Shown piece by piece: positions 1 through 8,893 of a stretch of DNA of 64,000 nt. The stretch spans positions 434,001 to 498,000 of the forward strand of contig NZ_LT965954.1 of the NCBI RefSeq assembly GCF_900240995.1, in the 5' to 3' direction. The position numbers and the translations under genes were made by a program. The first letter of the stretch is position 1; every line of letters begins with the position of its first letter. Below the pieces are notes generated by a model. That model made no database searches. It was not told where the DNA came from and saw only the letters and a program-made list of their open reading frames with translations. The stretch comes from Bacillus sp. Marseille-P3661. Its GTDB lineage: Bacteria > Bacillota > Bacilli > Bacillales > Bacillaceae_J.

Positions 1-21
1 CACTTCTGGATTTGGATTCAT
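1..21 (-). CDS. 5' end of an unidentified gene, cut by the left edge
   Basis: Reading leftwards, an ATG at 19-21 opens a frame beginning MNPNPEV that runs off the window. An AAAGGAG ribosome binding site lies at 29-35, 7 nt from the start codon, which is why I accept such a short piece as a real gene start. Seven residues are too few to name a product. It follows the FbpA-like small gene by about 50 nt on the same strand and may be co-transcribed with it. Confidence 0.55.
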
Positions 22-69
22 TGAGTAATCTCCTTTCAATACAAATTAGTTATTAACAATTAAGGTCAG

Positions 70-246
70 TTATAGTTGTTGACGATCATTCGTATGATTT
101 TGAACTCTTAATTTATATATTTCCTCCAATTCGGTTAAAGTTAATTGATATAAGTAAAGATCGTTCTTTTTATATATTCCTTTTCGTATTAATTCTTTTA
201 TTAACTTGTTTTTTTGTTGTTCAACTATATAACGTAAAAGCGGCAA
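70..246 (-). CDS. Small basic protein of the Fur-regulated FbpA family
   Basis: A 58-residue frame starting at TTG (244-246) with a GGGGG-containing ribosome binding site at 256-260, 9 nt upstream. The product is rich in Lys/Arg and contains the segments ELIRKGIYKK and LYQLTLTELEEIYK. These match my memory of the FbpA family, small basic proteins that in Bacillus subtilis are made under iron limitation as partners of the iron-sparing response. I see no obvious Fur box upstream, so iron control is not shown here. An 8-bp inverted repeat (ATTCGTCA, 323-330 and 351-358) lies in its leader or promoter. Assignment is by motif recall only. Confidence 0.65.
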   Translation of the reverse strand: MPLLRYIVEQQKNKLIKELIRKGIYKKNDLYLYQLTLTELEEIYKLRVQNHTNDRQQL

Positions 247-610
247 ATGATTAATCCCCCTTTTATGTTAGTTTTCTTTTCTTAATGGTAAGTTTAACCG
301 AACCTTTTTCCCTTTTCAGTATATTCGTCATAAAATCTTACATCATTTTTTGACGAATGTTAGGTTTTCTAACGTTCTTTTGTGCACCTATTAAAATCAG
401 TGACTAGGGCACCACTGTATTTATCCTTCCTACTAGGGACATATTGAAACATTAAAAAAACAGCCCAATCAACCAGGCTGTTGCTTAACACTCATATAAT
501 CTTCAAGATAAATATGACAATATTTCACCTATTTGGGCGAGATAATTGATGACAATACGTATTATTTTGTTTGTTAATTCTACATCAAAAGCAATTGGGC
601 TAAAACATAA
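247..610. other. Intergenic region, 364 nt
   Basis: Contains the likely promoter and leader of the small FbpA-like gene. An inverted repeat ATTCGTCA/TGACGAAT lies at 323-330/351-358, and a short GTTAG-TTTT-CTAAC hairpin near 359-376. The terminator of the dehydratase gene is at 454-482. I see no further coding frame with a ribosome binding site. Confidence 0.5.
454..482 (-). terminator. Intrinsic terminator of the GntR/dehydratase unit
   Basis: Stem AACAGCC (459-465) and GGCTGTT (476-482) with a 10-nt loop. On the minus strand it is followed by a run of seven T at 454-460. It lies about 130 nt past the dehydratase stop codon. Confidence 0.8.
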
Positions 611-1813
611 CTAGAATTTATTTCCTAAATCATCTTTCCACGGATCGCCTGCTGCCCAATGGGCACCGCCGGATGATTTCTCCGTAACTTCACGTATTAA
701 ATCTGAACGTTTTAAAATTTCAGGTCTTAGTTCAGCACCAATACCCGTACCCTCTGGTAATTGCATATTACCGTTTTTCACTTGTATAGGTTGAGTAACT
801 AATTTTTCGAAGTACGTATTATAAAATGATCGAACAGATTCACAAATAAATAGATTTGGTATATGTGCACACAGATGTGCATTTGCTAGATTCATAATTG
901 GTCCACCACAATTATGTGGTGCAATTGGTAACTGATAAGTAGATGCTAAGATTGAAATTTTCCTTGTCTCTGTTAAGCCACCAGTCCATGTAATATCAGG
1001 CATAATAATATCGGCTGCTTTCTTTTCCATTAAAGGATGGAATTGAAATCTAGAAAACAAGCGCTCACTTGCACAGATTGGCGTTGTAGTTGATTGACGA
1101 AGTTGAACTAAACCATCTGTATAGTCAGCTGGGATCATATCTTCGAGCCACATTAAATCATATTCTTCAACAGCGCGTGCAATTTTTATCGCAGCAGGAA
1201 CATTCCAACATGCATGACCCTCTAGCGCAATTTCGATCTCATCACCAACCGCCGCACGAATTTCTTTTATCACACTTACGCCTTGTTTTAGTAAATCTTT
1301 AGATATCGACTGCCCTTGTGTTGGCACACTTAATTCGTCAAATGGCCAAATTTTCATTGCCTTAATTCCATTTTTTAATAAGTCTTCAGCTAATTTCCCT
1401 GGTTGTTCAAGAAACATTTCGCGGTCATTATATGTACCATGGCTTACACATGTATTATACACAGGGATTTGCTCTCGACTTTTTCCACCAAGCAACTGAT
1501 AAACAGGTTGGTTTGTTACTTTACCTAGAATATCCCACAACGCAATATCAATTGCACTTAGAGCTCGCATCTCAGCACCAGCAAAACCATGATAATGGAT
1601 TGCTTGGAATATATCATTGTAGATTCTTTCAATCTCAAGCGGATTTCTACCTATCATGATGTCTGCACATACATCGTGGATAATGCGACGTGAAGAATCA
1701 GGTCTTGGGAACGTTTCCCCTAAACCAGTAACCCCTTCATCTGTATGGATTTGGACCCATAATAAATGGGGATGCTCAGGAACTTGGATTGTTTCAATTG
1801 CAGTAATTTTCAA
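611..1813 (-). CDS. Mandelate racemase/muconate lactonizing-family sugar-acid dehydratase
   Basis: An enolase-superfamily enzyme of about 400 residues. Members of this branch (mannonate, gluconate and galactonate dehydratases) abstract a proton alpha to a carboxylate and eliminate water with Mg2+. Visible elements: an N-terminal capping domain (about 1-125), then the barrel with KIWPFD near 154, the metal ligand region LEGHACWN near 197, WLED near 222, SER near 249, and the C-terminal catalytic His in APHNCGGP near 300. I chose the TTG start at 1813 because AAAGGATG lies 6 nt upstream; an ATG at 1822 overlaps that site. The GntR gene lies immediately upstream (18 nt), so it probably controls and shares the transcript. 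The substrate cannot be read from sequence. Confidence 0.85.
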   Translation of the reverse strand: MKITAIETIQVPEHPHLLWVQIHTDEGVTGLGETFPRPDSSRRIIHDVCADIMIGRNPLEIERIYNDIFQAIHYHGFAGAEMRALSAIDIALWDILGKVTNQPVYQLLGGKSREQIPVYNTCVSHGTYNDREMFLEQPGKLAEDLLKNGIKAMKIWPFDELSVPTQGQSISKDLLKQGVSVIKEIRAAVGDEIEIALEGHACWNVPAAIKIARAVEEYDLMWLEDMIPADYTDGLVQLRQSTTTPICASERLFSRFQFHPLMEKKAADIIMPDITWTGGLTETRKISILASTYQLPIAPHNCGGPIMNLANAHLCAHIPNLFICESVRSFYNTYFEKLVTQPIQVKNGNMQLPEGTGIGAELRPEILKRSDLIREVTEKSSGGAHWAAGDPWKDDLGNKF

Positions 1814-1840
1814 TGTAATCATCCTTTCAATATCAGAAAA

Positions 1841-2479
1841 TCAAATATTTAATTTCTTTAGTATTGGATCAATATTAAAATGTACGTTAAAAGCTTTTTG
1901 TGCTGCTGCTAAATCTCTTTCTTTTAATGCAACAAGTAATGGATAGTGTTCATCTGCAATTTCTTCCAAGTTAGCATAATAAGTTGGATGTACAGCAGCA
2001 ATAAATCTTCTTATATGTAAATCAAGCTTTAACCAAATACTTAAGCTAATTGTTTTTCTTGTCTTTTCAATTATTTTTCTATGAAAATTCATATCACATG
2101 ATATAAGTGCAGCAAGATTTTTCTTTTTGCCAGCTTCTTTCATTTCAGCTAATAATTTTTCAAGTCCTTCAATATCATCTTTTGTTAGCAGATGTATAAC
2201 AGCTTTGAGAGCATTCAATTCTATTGACCGACGATATTCAAATAATTCCTTTATTTCTTGAAAATTAACGTCAGACACAAATGAACCAGTATAAGGAATC
2301 ATATCAACTAGCCCATCTTCCTGTAACTTTAGCAATGCTTCACGAATAGGTGCTTGACTCGAACCAAATTTCTCTGCGATTCCAAGTTCAATGATTCGAT
2401 CTTTTGGCTTCATTACACCTAAAATAATTTCATTTTTTAACTGTTCATAAATCATGTCTTTCTTTGACTTCTTACTCAT
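1841..2479 (-). CDS. GntR/FadR-family transcriptional regulator
   Basis: A 212-residue regulator. The N-terminal winged helix (about 8-75) has the typical LGIAEKFGSSQAPIREALLK helix-turn-helix. The all-helical FCD ligand domain (about 80-205) has conserved His residues (NFHRKI, ADEHYP) that bind metal or an organic acid in this family. It starts at an ATG with TGAGG 7 nt upstream and is first in a two-gene unit with the dehydratase, so it most likely senses that enzyme's substrate. Two identical 10-bp palindromes upstream at 2565-2585 are good candidates for its own operator. Confidence 0.88.
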   Translation of the reverse strand: MSKKSKKDMIYEQLKNEIILGVMKPKDRIIELGIAEKFGSSQAPIREALLKLQEDGLVDMIPYTGSFVSDVNFQEIKELFEYRRSIELNALKAVIHLLTKDDIEGLEKLLAEMKEAGKKKNLAALISCDMNFHRKIIEKTRKTISLSIWLKLDLHIRRFIAAVHPTYYANLEEIADEHYPLLVALKERDLAAAQKAFNVHFNIDPILKKLNI

Positions 2480-2564
2480 TTTAGAACCTCAGTTGTAGTT
2501 TAGTTTATGGATTTAGAAGACTATTCATCATATCATTTGCAAGAGCCTTTAATTCAAAAGCAAA

Positions 2565-2585
2565 TTATCGATAAATTATCGATAA
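2565..2585. promoter_or_regulatory. Twin palindromes, candidate GntR operator
   Basis: TTATCGATAA occurs at 2565-2574 and again at 2576-2585, centres 11 bp apart, that is one helical turn. It sits about 90 nt upstream of the GntR start, and FadR/GntR regulators bind short palindromes. Function is inferred from position and symmetry. Confidence 0.55.
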
Positions 2586-2663
2586 TTATATTGTATTTCT
2601 TTTTACGCAATTTAGCAATGCAATTATTTTAATTTTTGAACTAAATAATGCAGATTCATCATA

Positions 2664-2701
2664 CTAAAAAGCCAAGAACTATTACGTTCTTGGCTTTTTA
2701 G
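2664..2701. terminator. Strong terminator of the aldehyde dehydrogenase gene
   Basis: A perfect 16-bp inverted repeat: CTAAAAAGCCAAGAAC at 2664-2679 and its complement at 2686-2701, with a 6-nt loop. A/T runs on both sides allow termination in both directions. It begins 10 nt after the stop codon of the gene ending at 2711. Confidence 0.88.
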
Positions 2702-2710
2702 TAAATTTAT

Positions 2711-4135
2711 CTACGATAATTTAAAAGAAACGAACTTCAACTCTGTCATTTCTTCCACAGAATACTTAATACCTTCTCTACCCATTCCACTTTCCTTTAT
2801 TCCACCATATGGCATATGATCTACTCTAAATGTTGGAATATCATTAATGATCACACCGCCTACCTCAATCCGCTCTACAGCATCAAATGCTAATTTTGTA
2901 TTCAGCGTGTACACCCCTGCTTGTAAGCCATACGTCGTATCATTCACTTTTTCAATTGCTTCATCCCATGTATCATAAGGATTTACTACAACAATCGGTC
3001 CAAATGCTTCTTTACATGCAATCGATAATGAACTATCAGCTCCTGTAAGTATAGTTGGCTCCATTAGTGCACCATATCTTTTTCCACCGCATTCAATTTT
3101 AGCACCACCTACCACAGCTTCTTTACACCATTCTTCAACTCTTATTGCCTCCGATTCATCAATAAGCGCTGAAACAGCTGTTTCCTCCAGGACTGGATCT
3201 CCAAGTACAAGTGTTTTTGCTTTTGAAACTAATTTTTGAAGAAACGATTCGTACAAATCTCGTTTTACGAAGATCCGTTGAACTGATATACAAACCTGAC
3301 CCGAAAAAGCAAAGGCGCCCTGGAGACAACGTTCGACAACTGTATCTAAATTGTCTGTATCGTGGACAATAACCGAGTTTGAACCCAGCTCTAACGTTGT
3401 TTTCTTTAACCCAGACTTTGCTTTAATTCCTAAGCCCACATCAACACTTCCAGTAAAAGTAACCATTTTCACACGATAGTCCTTGACAAGTAGATCCCCA
3501 ATTACACTACCTTTACCTGTCACTACATTTAATGCCCCTGCCGGCAAACCAGCTTGTTCAAATATCTCTGCCGTCAAAAGTGCACTTAAAGGGGTTTTAG
3601 TAGCAGGTTTAAGGACAACTGTATTTCCGGCAGCGAACGCAGGCCCTAATTTATGTGCTACTAAATTAAATGGGAAATTAAAAGGTGTAATCGCCGCGAT
3701 TACTCCAAGCGGTTCTCGGCGAGTATATGCAAAACGTCCCTCACCACTTTTAGATGCATCTAATGGAATGGTTTCACCATGTATTCGTTTCGCTTCCTCT
3801 GCTGCAAATTTATATGTTTCTATTGTTCTAGCAATCTCGGTACGTGCTGCCTGAATTGGTTTTGCATTTTCCTTAACTATTGCCATTGCACACTCATCAA
3901 AACGTTCTTGGAATATTCTCGAAACACGCTCTAATATTTCGGCACGTTGATGTGCAGGCATTTTTGCCATTACCTTCTTAGCCTGTTCCGCTGCCTCAAT
4001 TGCAGTGGTTACCTCCTGTTCATCTGCAAGTGGGACCTCGGCAATCTTTTCATTGCTATAAGGAGAATAAAGCTGATAATGCGCTTTTCCTTCTACCCAT
4101 TTTCCATTTATCAACATCTGTTTTTTACCTACCAT
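2711..4135 (-). CDS. NAD(P)-dependent aldehyde dehydrogenase
   Basis: A 474-residue member of the aldehyde dehydrogenase superfamily, oxidising an aldehyde to its acid in the cytoplasm. Visible: the N-terminal strand ending NGKWVEG, the cofactor-binding stretch TPFNFPFNLVAHKLGPA with the following NTVVLKPA, the general-base Glu in LELGSNS, and the catalytic Cys in FSGQVCISVQ. It resembles the lactaldehyde/succinate-semialdehyde/GapN-like branch rather than betaine aldehyde dehydrogenases. The start at 4135 is chosen because AAAGGAG (4144-4150) lies 8 nt upstream; the longer frame from 4165 places that site inside the gene. It is a single gene flanked by terminators. The substrate is unknown. 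Confidence 0.85.
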   Translation of the reverse strand: MVGKKQMLINGKWVEGKAHYQLYSPYSNEKIAEVPLADEQEVTTAIEAAEQAKKVMAKMPAHQRAEILERVSRIFQERFDECAMAIVKENAKPIQAARTEIARTIETYKFAAEEAKRIHGETIPLDASKSGEGRFAYTRREPLGVIAAITPFNFPFNLVAHKLGPAFAAGNTVVLKPATKTPLSALLTAEIFEQAGLPAGALNVVTGKGSVIGDLLVKDYRVKMVTFTGSVDVGLGIKAKSGLKKTTLELGSNSVIVHDTDNLDTVVERCLQGAFAFSGQVCISVQRIFVKRDLYESFLQKLVSKAKTLVLGDPVLEETAVSALIDESEAIRVEEWCKEAVVGGAKIECGGKRYGALMEPTILTGADSSLSIACKEAFGPIVVVNPYDTWDEAIEKVNDTTYGLQAGVYTLNTKLAFDAVERIEVGGVIINDIPTFRVDHMPYGGIKESGMGREGIKYSVEEMTELKFVSFKLS

Positions 4136-4250
4136 TGAACACACTCCTTTATGTATTAGTTTCAATACTTAAGCTCATTACTGTATATGTATTCAATTTA
4201 ATATGAGAAAAACACGTAATTTGCTGTAACTATCAAATACTTAATATTTT

Positions 4251-4300
4251 AATAAAAAAATAACAAGCACATGGTTTCTATATACCAAGTACTTGTTATT
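4251..4300 (-). terminator. Intrinsic terminator of the formate dehydrogenase gene
   Basis: Hairpin with arms at 4259-4275 and 4284-4300 (AATAACAAG pairing with CTTGTTATT, inner ATGGT/ACCA). It is followed on the minus strand by a T-rich run at 4251-4260. Confidence 0.75.
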
Positions 4301-4333
4301 AAATAGTTATATCAGCAGTCCTGATTTTTATTT

Positions 4334-6397
4334 CTAACTAGGTACCGTTTCTAATTTTACAGCACATGCCTTAAATTCTGCTGTTCCTGATATCGGATCA
4401 AATTCATTTAATGTTAGCACATTGGTAGGAACTTCGCTCCAATGGAAACTCATAAACACTAAACCAGGAACTACTTGTTCGGTAATTTTAGCTTTAACCG
4501 TTAATTCCCCGCGCCTTGAGCTTACTTTTACTTGTTGACCATCTACTATTCCTAATTTATCTGCATCCTGTGGATGAATATCAATCGTTTCTTCGGTTTG
4601 CTTAATTTTAACGCCTTCTTGATAATAACGTGTCTGGAAATGCGTATTATATGATTCATAGCGTCTTCCTGTTGTTAATACAAATGGATAGTTTTCATCT
4701 GTCTGCTCCAAAGGTGGTGTATACTCAACAGGGGTAAACGGAGCTTTTTTCTTCGTATTGCCCTCAGAATGAAAATGTTCATGCAATATAAACGTTCCAG
4801 GATGGTCTAGTGTTGGACAAGGATATTGAAGTCCATTTAACTCATCTAACCGCTTATAGGACATGCCACCATATACTTCATGTGCAAGTGTACGTAGTTC
4901 GTCCCATATTTCCTCACTACAACGATAACTCATTGGATAGCCTAAACGTGTTGAGATGTCGCACAAAATTTCCCAATCTTCTTTTACGTTCGGTTGTGCA
5001 TCCACTGCTATACGTACTCGTTGGATCCGTCGGTCTGTATTCGTATAAGTTCCATCAACTTCTCCCCATGATTTTGCAGGAAGAACAACATCAGCCATTT
5101 GCGCAGTTTCTGTTAAGAAAATATCTTGTACAATTAGTAAATCAAGTTTCTCAAGAAGTTCTCTTGTATGCGACATATTTACGTCAGCCATTAACGGATT
5201 TTCTCCGATACAGTACATCACTTTCACTTCACCAATTTCAATTTTCTCAAATGTACGTGTTTGTGTATCTCCAACCTCTGCAGGTATTGTAACATTCCAA
5301 TGTTCTTCGAAACGATTACGATACTCTTCGTTTAGTAGAGATACACCACCTGGTAATTGATTTGGTAGGCAGCCCATATCACCCGCACCTTGAACATTAT
5401 TTTGTCCCCGAAGTGGCATGATACCACTTCCTTTTTTCCCAATATGACCTGTCAATAACGCAAGGTTGGCAATGTCAAAAACATTATTTACACCACAGTG
5501 ATGCTCTGTAATTCCAAGGGTATACGCAATCATGCTGTTTGGTGCCTTTGCATACTCACGTGCAGTTTCAATAATATCCTCAGCAGCTAGTCCAGTTATC
5601 ATTGCAGCGTATTCAGGTGTATATGGTTCAACCTGCTTTGTCAAACTATCTAAATTGATGGAAACCCTTTCAACAAATGATTTATTATAAAGTTCCTCTT
5701 TTAGAATTACGCGAATCATCGCATTCATTAATGCAATGTCAGAACCAACTTTAAGCTGTAAATGGCGATGTGCTGCCTTCACCATATCAATTTTCCTTGG
5801 ATCCACAACAATAATTTTCAATCCATTTTTAGCAGCCTTTTTCATTCTATTAGCGATAATTGGGTGTGCTTCCGTTGTATTAGAACCCATTAGTAACAAC
5901 ACATTCGCTTCATCAATATCCTCTAACGAATTCGTAGGTGAACCGTTTCCAAATATAGTTGCCAGACCGGCAACACTTGGTGCGTGTCAAGTACGGTTAC
6001 AGCCATCAATATTATTAGAGCCAATGGCTGTTCTCATAAATTTTTGGGTAATATAATTCGATTCATTGGTTGTCCTTGAACAAGCAAACATTGAAAAAGC
6101 TTTCGGCCCAAATTGACTTTTTATAGAAGTGATCTTATCTGTAATATATTGATAAGCCTCCTCCCATGTTGCTTCAATCAATTCTCCAGACTTGCGAATT
6201 AAAGGTACTTGCAAGCGTTCCTTAGCATGAACATACTTATATGCGAAAGCACCTTTTACACAAGTTTGCCCCTTGTTTACAGGCGCTTCTTTATCTCCAC
6301 GTATTTTAACAATTTCATTATTCTCTACTTCAAGTATTAACCCACAACCTGTGCCACAATAGCCGCAAATTGTTTTTACCTGTTTTGTAGCTGACAT
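4334..6397 (-). CDS. fdhF: Selenocysteine-containing formate dehydrogenase catalytic subunit
   Basis: A 687-residue molybdopterin oxidoreductase that oxidises formate to CO2. The N-terminal domain binds a 4Fe-4S cluster (CGYCGTGC near 12, then GQTCVKG). The active site reads GCNRT-UGA-HAPSVAGL: the UGA at 5987-5989 falls where FdhF enzymes carry selenocysteine or cysteine, and the frame continues unbroken after it for 550 codons with the molybdopterin-binding regions. With the GTG at 6406 as start, the Sec would be residue 140, the position in E. coli FdhF; with the ATG at 6397 it is 137. I prefer 6397 because AAAGGGTG lies 6 nt upstream. A SECIS hairpin follows the UGA. No electron-transfer partner or selenium genes (selA, selB, selC, selD) are nearby. 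Automatic gene calling would split this gene in two. Confidence 0.92.
5949..5989 (-). promoter_or_regulatory. UGA selenocysteine codon with bacterial SECIS element
   Basis: UGA is at 5987-5989. Beginning 6 nt after it, the mRNA folds into a lower stem CCAA/UUGG (5977-5980 with 5949-5952) and a perfect upper stem GUUGCC/GGCAAC (5969-5974 with 5958-5963), capped by the loop GGUCU. The loop is the one I remember from E. coli fdhF, and the loop begins 18 nt after the UGA in both. This is the SelB-binding signal for selenocysteine insertion. Confidence 0.9.
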
Positions 6398-6451
6398 CTC
6401 CCTCACCCTTTCTTAAAAATGTAAGAGACATTGAATTGATAGACTCTTAAA

Positions 6452-6467
6452 TTAATCATACTATGTT
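6452..6467 (-). promoter_or_regulatory. Candidate promoter of fdhF, shared with the CaiB gene
   Basis: On the minus strand the segment reads AACATAGTATGATTAA, with TATGAT as a possible -10 box, about 55 nt upstream of the start codon. A copy differing at one base (TGGTATGAT, extended -10) occurs upstream of the CaiB gene at 39262-39277. The function is inferred. Confidence 0.4.
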
Positions 6468-6604
6468 TTTTGAAAATTTAAAAATGTTAAACTTGTATTT
6501 TTTATGACATTTATTATATTAGTAGTCTTTTCAAATACTAAAAACAATCTGCTAATTTAAAGTTTTTTTAAATTAAAACCTAAAGTATAAAAACTGCTAG
6601 TATT

Positions 6605-7381
6605 CTACTGTCCCTTAAAGTTTGGCAGCCGTTTTTCTTGAAAGGCTTGCAATGCCTCAAGCCGGTCTTTCGTTGGAATTGTCACTTCATATGCTTTCGA
6701 TTCAATAGCTAGTCCTGTTTGAAAATCTGTTTTTAAGCCATTATTAATTGCATATTTTGCTTGCCGAACAGCAATTGGCCCATTTCTCATAATCATCTCC
6801 GCAAGTTGCTTTACTTTCTCTAAAAGATTTTCGCCTGGCACAACATTAGTTAGTATTCCTAAAGCTTGTGCTTCATTTGCACTAATCTGTTTTGCTGTAA
6901 AAATTAGTTCCTTTGCTTTCATTGCTCCGATAAGCCGCGGTAACCGTTGTGTACCACCTGCACCAGGAATAATACCCCAGCTTGTTTCGGTTAATCCAAA
7001 CTTTGCGGTGGGAACAGCATATCGAAAATCACAGGCAAGAGCCAATTCCATTCCCCCACCCAAGGCATAGCCATTAATAGCAGCTATAGTTGGCTGTGGC
7101 AAGTCTTCAACAGCATTGAATACATCTCGAATCTTATATACATTTCGGAGGACTTCTTGTTCTGATAGGGTCTTTCTCTCTTTTAAGTCAGCCCCTGTAC
7201 AAAAAGCTTTTTCACCCGCTCCTGTAATAATAACGGTCCGCGTATTATAATCCGTTTTTAAATTTCCAAACACGTCTTCTAAGTGTAATAACGTTTCATA
7301 GTCAATGCAATTCAGTTGTGCTGGACGATTGATAATGACCGTCATTAAATGGCCTTCTTTTTCTACGATAATTTTCTTCAT
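6605..7381 (-). CDS. Enoyl-CoA hydratase/isomerase family protein (copy 1)
   Basis: A 258-residue crotonase-fold enzyme acting on an acyl-CoA. It has the oxyanion-hole segment GADLKER, both Glu residues used for hydration (GGGMELALACDF and FGLTETSWGIIPGAGG), and the C-terminal AFQEKRLPNF ending. Start at 7381: AAGGAGG lies 6 nt upstream; the 19 extra codons of the longer frame are unsupported. A second crotonase (33218-34009) is paired with the second CoA ligase, so this copy probably serves the ligase at 8894. Family members also act as hydrolases or decarboxylases (for example HmfE in furoate breakdown), so the reaction is not fixed by sequence alone. Confidence 0.85.
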   Translation of the reverse strand: MKKIIVEKEGHLMTVIINRPAQLNCIDYETLLHLEDVFGNLKTDYNTRTVIITGAGEKAFCTGADLKERKTLSEQEVLRNVYKIRDVFNAVEDLPQPTIAAINGYALGGGMELALACDFRYAVPTAKFGLTETSWGIIPGAGGTQRLPRLIGAMKAKELIFTAKQISANEAQALGILTNVVPGENLLEKVKQLAEMIMRNGPIAVRQAKYAINNGLKTDFQTGLAIESKAYEVTIPTKDRLEALQAFQEKRLPNFKGQ

Positions 7382-7499
7382 AGTATGCCTCCTTAATACA
7401 TCAGCCATATTTAACTTAAGAACAGTTAAACTGTTCATCTATATATATGCTTAATAACCAAAAATATATAAAATTCTCTTGTTATGCGGAAGAATAACA

Positions 7500-7546
7500 A
7501 AAAAAAGATTCAGTTTTCCATTCTAAAAGAATAAAAAACTGAATCT
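7500..7546 (-). terminator. Terminator of the ligase/BenE unit
   Basis: AGATTCAGTTTT at 7506-7517 pairs with AAAACTGAATCT at 7535-7546. It is followed on the minus strand by TTTTTTGTTATT and lies 20 nt beyond the transporter stop codon. Confidence 0.82.
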
Positions 7547-7566
7547 GGCAGATTAAAAAATTTTAG

Positions 7567-8811
7567 TTATGCAGTTTCTGAGATATTTGACTCGGCCACT
7601 TGTTTTTCCATACTAAAGTGTTGTTTCTCAAGTATTAATGAAACTATAACACCGCCAAGAAGAGACCAAAACGGAGAACCTACACCAAAGAAACTTACAC
7701 CTGACATTGCAATTACTAAAGCGAAAAATGCACCAACCTGGAATTTTCGTACTGAAAATGCTTCCTGTAATGAACTTAGAAGAACACCGATCATCGCTAA
7801 ACCTGCAACCGTCGCAACTAATACTCCAGGCATAGCAGTTACAAACGGAACAACTACCCCTGCAAATAATCCAAATGCTCCAAATAAGATACCATTAACA
7901 ATAACAGCTGCATATCTACCTTCTTTTTTCTCTCCCGCTTCATCAGACGCACAAATTGCTGTCATCGGGCCTGCAATATTCGCATTATGACCTCCAAAGA
8001 TAGATGTAACGATTCCGCCAATACCACTCCAAATTGTCATAGCATTTATAGGGGGTTTATAACCTTGTGCCATTAAAACCCCAATAGCTTGCGCATTTTC
8101 AGCACCAATTACAAGTAAAGCTAGTGGAATCGACACAGACATAATTGCTTCTAAACTAAATGTTGGCATTACTAGCTGTGGAACAATAAATCCACTTTCA
8201 ATATCTTTCATTTGAAATTGACCTAAAGCGAATGCGATTACCATCGCAACACCAAAAGCAGAAACAATTGGTGGGAACTTTTTTAAATATCTTGTTGAAA
8301 TTAAATATACGATGATGGCTGAACCTGCAATTAAAGGTGCAGCTTCTATTGATGTAATCATACCCGTCCCAAAACGGATCATAGCACCAACGATCATCCC
8401 CATAACAATTGGCATTGGAATCCAGCGCATAACCTTACCGATTACACCTGTAAGACCCAGTACTAATACAATTATACCTGCAACTAAATATGCACCTGCT
8501 GCTTCAGATAAGGAAAATTGCGTAAGCGCTCCTGCTACTAATACTGAACCTGGGATTGAGTATGCACCAGCAATAGGTTGTCGGTATTTTAGAGCTAAAT
8601 ATAAACCAATTAGTCCACCAAAAAAGTAGATTGCAAATAACCAAGAAATTGCTTGTTCATGTGTTAAACCACCGCTTGCAGCTCCACCAATTACAACCAA
8701 TGCAGGACCTGTACATCCAAAGATTGCCGCAAGTGTACCAGCACTGATAGTGTTAGCGTTTAAAAACTTCGGAACATTTTTTAAACCTACTGACAATTTG
8801 TTTTCATTCAT
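7567..8811 (-). CDS. benE: BenE-family benzoate/aromatic-acid:H+ symporter
   Basis: A 414-residue inner-membrane protein with 10-12 hydrophobic segments. It has the BenE landmarks: the N-terminal GTLAAIFGCTGPALVV, SIPGSVLVAGALTQF, the central GGHNANIAGPMTAICA stretch, and a GIGGIVTSIFGG turn. Characterised members import benzoate with protons. AAGGAGG lies 6 nt before the ATG. It follows the acyl-CoA ligase by 82 nt on the same strand, so uptake and CoA activation of one acid are probably coupled. The real substrate here may be another aromatic or heteroaromatic carboxylate. Confidence 0.88.
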   Translation of the reverse strand: MNENKLSVGLKNVPKFLNANTISAGTLAAIFGCTGPALVVIGGAASGGLTHEQAISWLFAIYFFGGLIGLYLALKYRQPIAGAYSIPGSVLVAGALTQFSLSEAAGAYLVAGIIVLVLGLTGVIGKVMRWIPMPIVMGMIVGAMIRFGTGMITSIEAAPLIAGSAIIVYLISTRYLKKFPPIVSAFGVAMVIAFALGQFQMKDIESGFIVPQLVMPTFSLEAIMSVSIPLALLVIGAENAQAIGVLMAQGYKPPINAMTIWSGIGGIVTSIFGGHNANIAGPMTAICASDEAGEKKEGRYAAVIVNGILFGAFGLFAGVVVPFVTAMPGVLVATVAGLAMIGVLLSSLQEAFSVRKFQVGAFFALVIAMSGVSFFGVGSPFWSLLGGVIVSLILEKQHFSMEKQVAESNISETA

Positions 8812-8893
8812 ATAAATCCTCCTTTTGTTTTAAGTTTCCTGAAGGGAACATTGTTGTTCCCCTAATTAAATAGAATGATTGTTTGTTATTGCT

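Noticed and set aside
5987-5989. Formate dehydrogenase as a pseudogene split by a stop codon
   Set aside because: The stop is TGA exactly at the Sec/Cys active-site position, the frame continues intact, and a canonical SECIS hairpin follows at the right distance.
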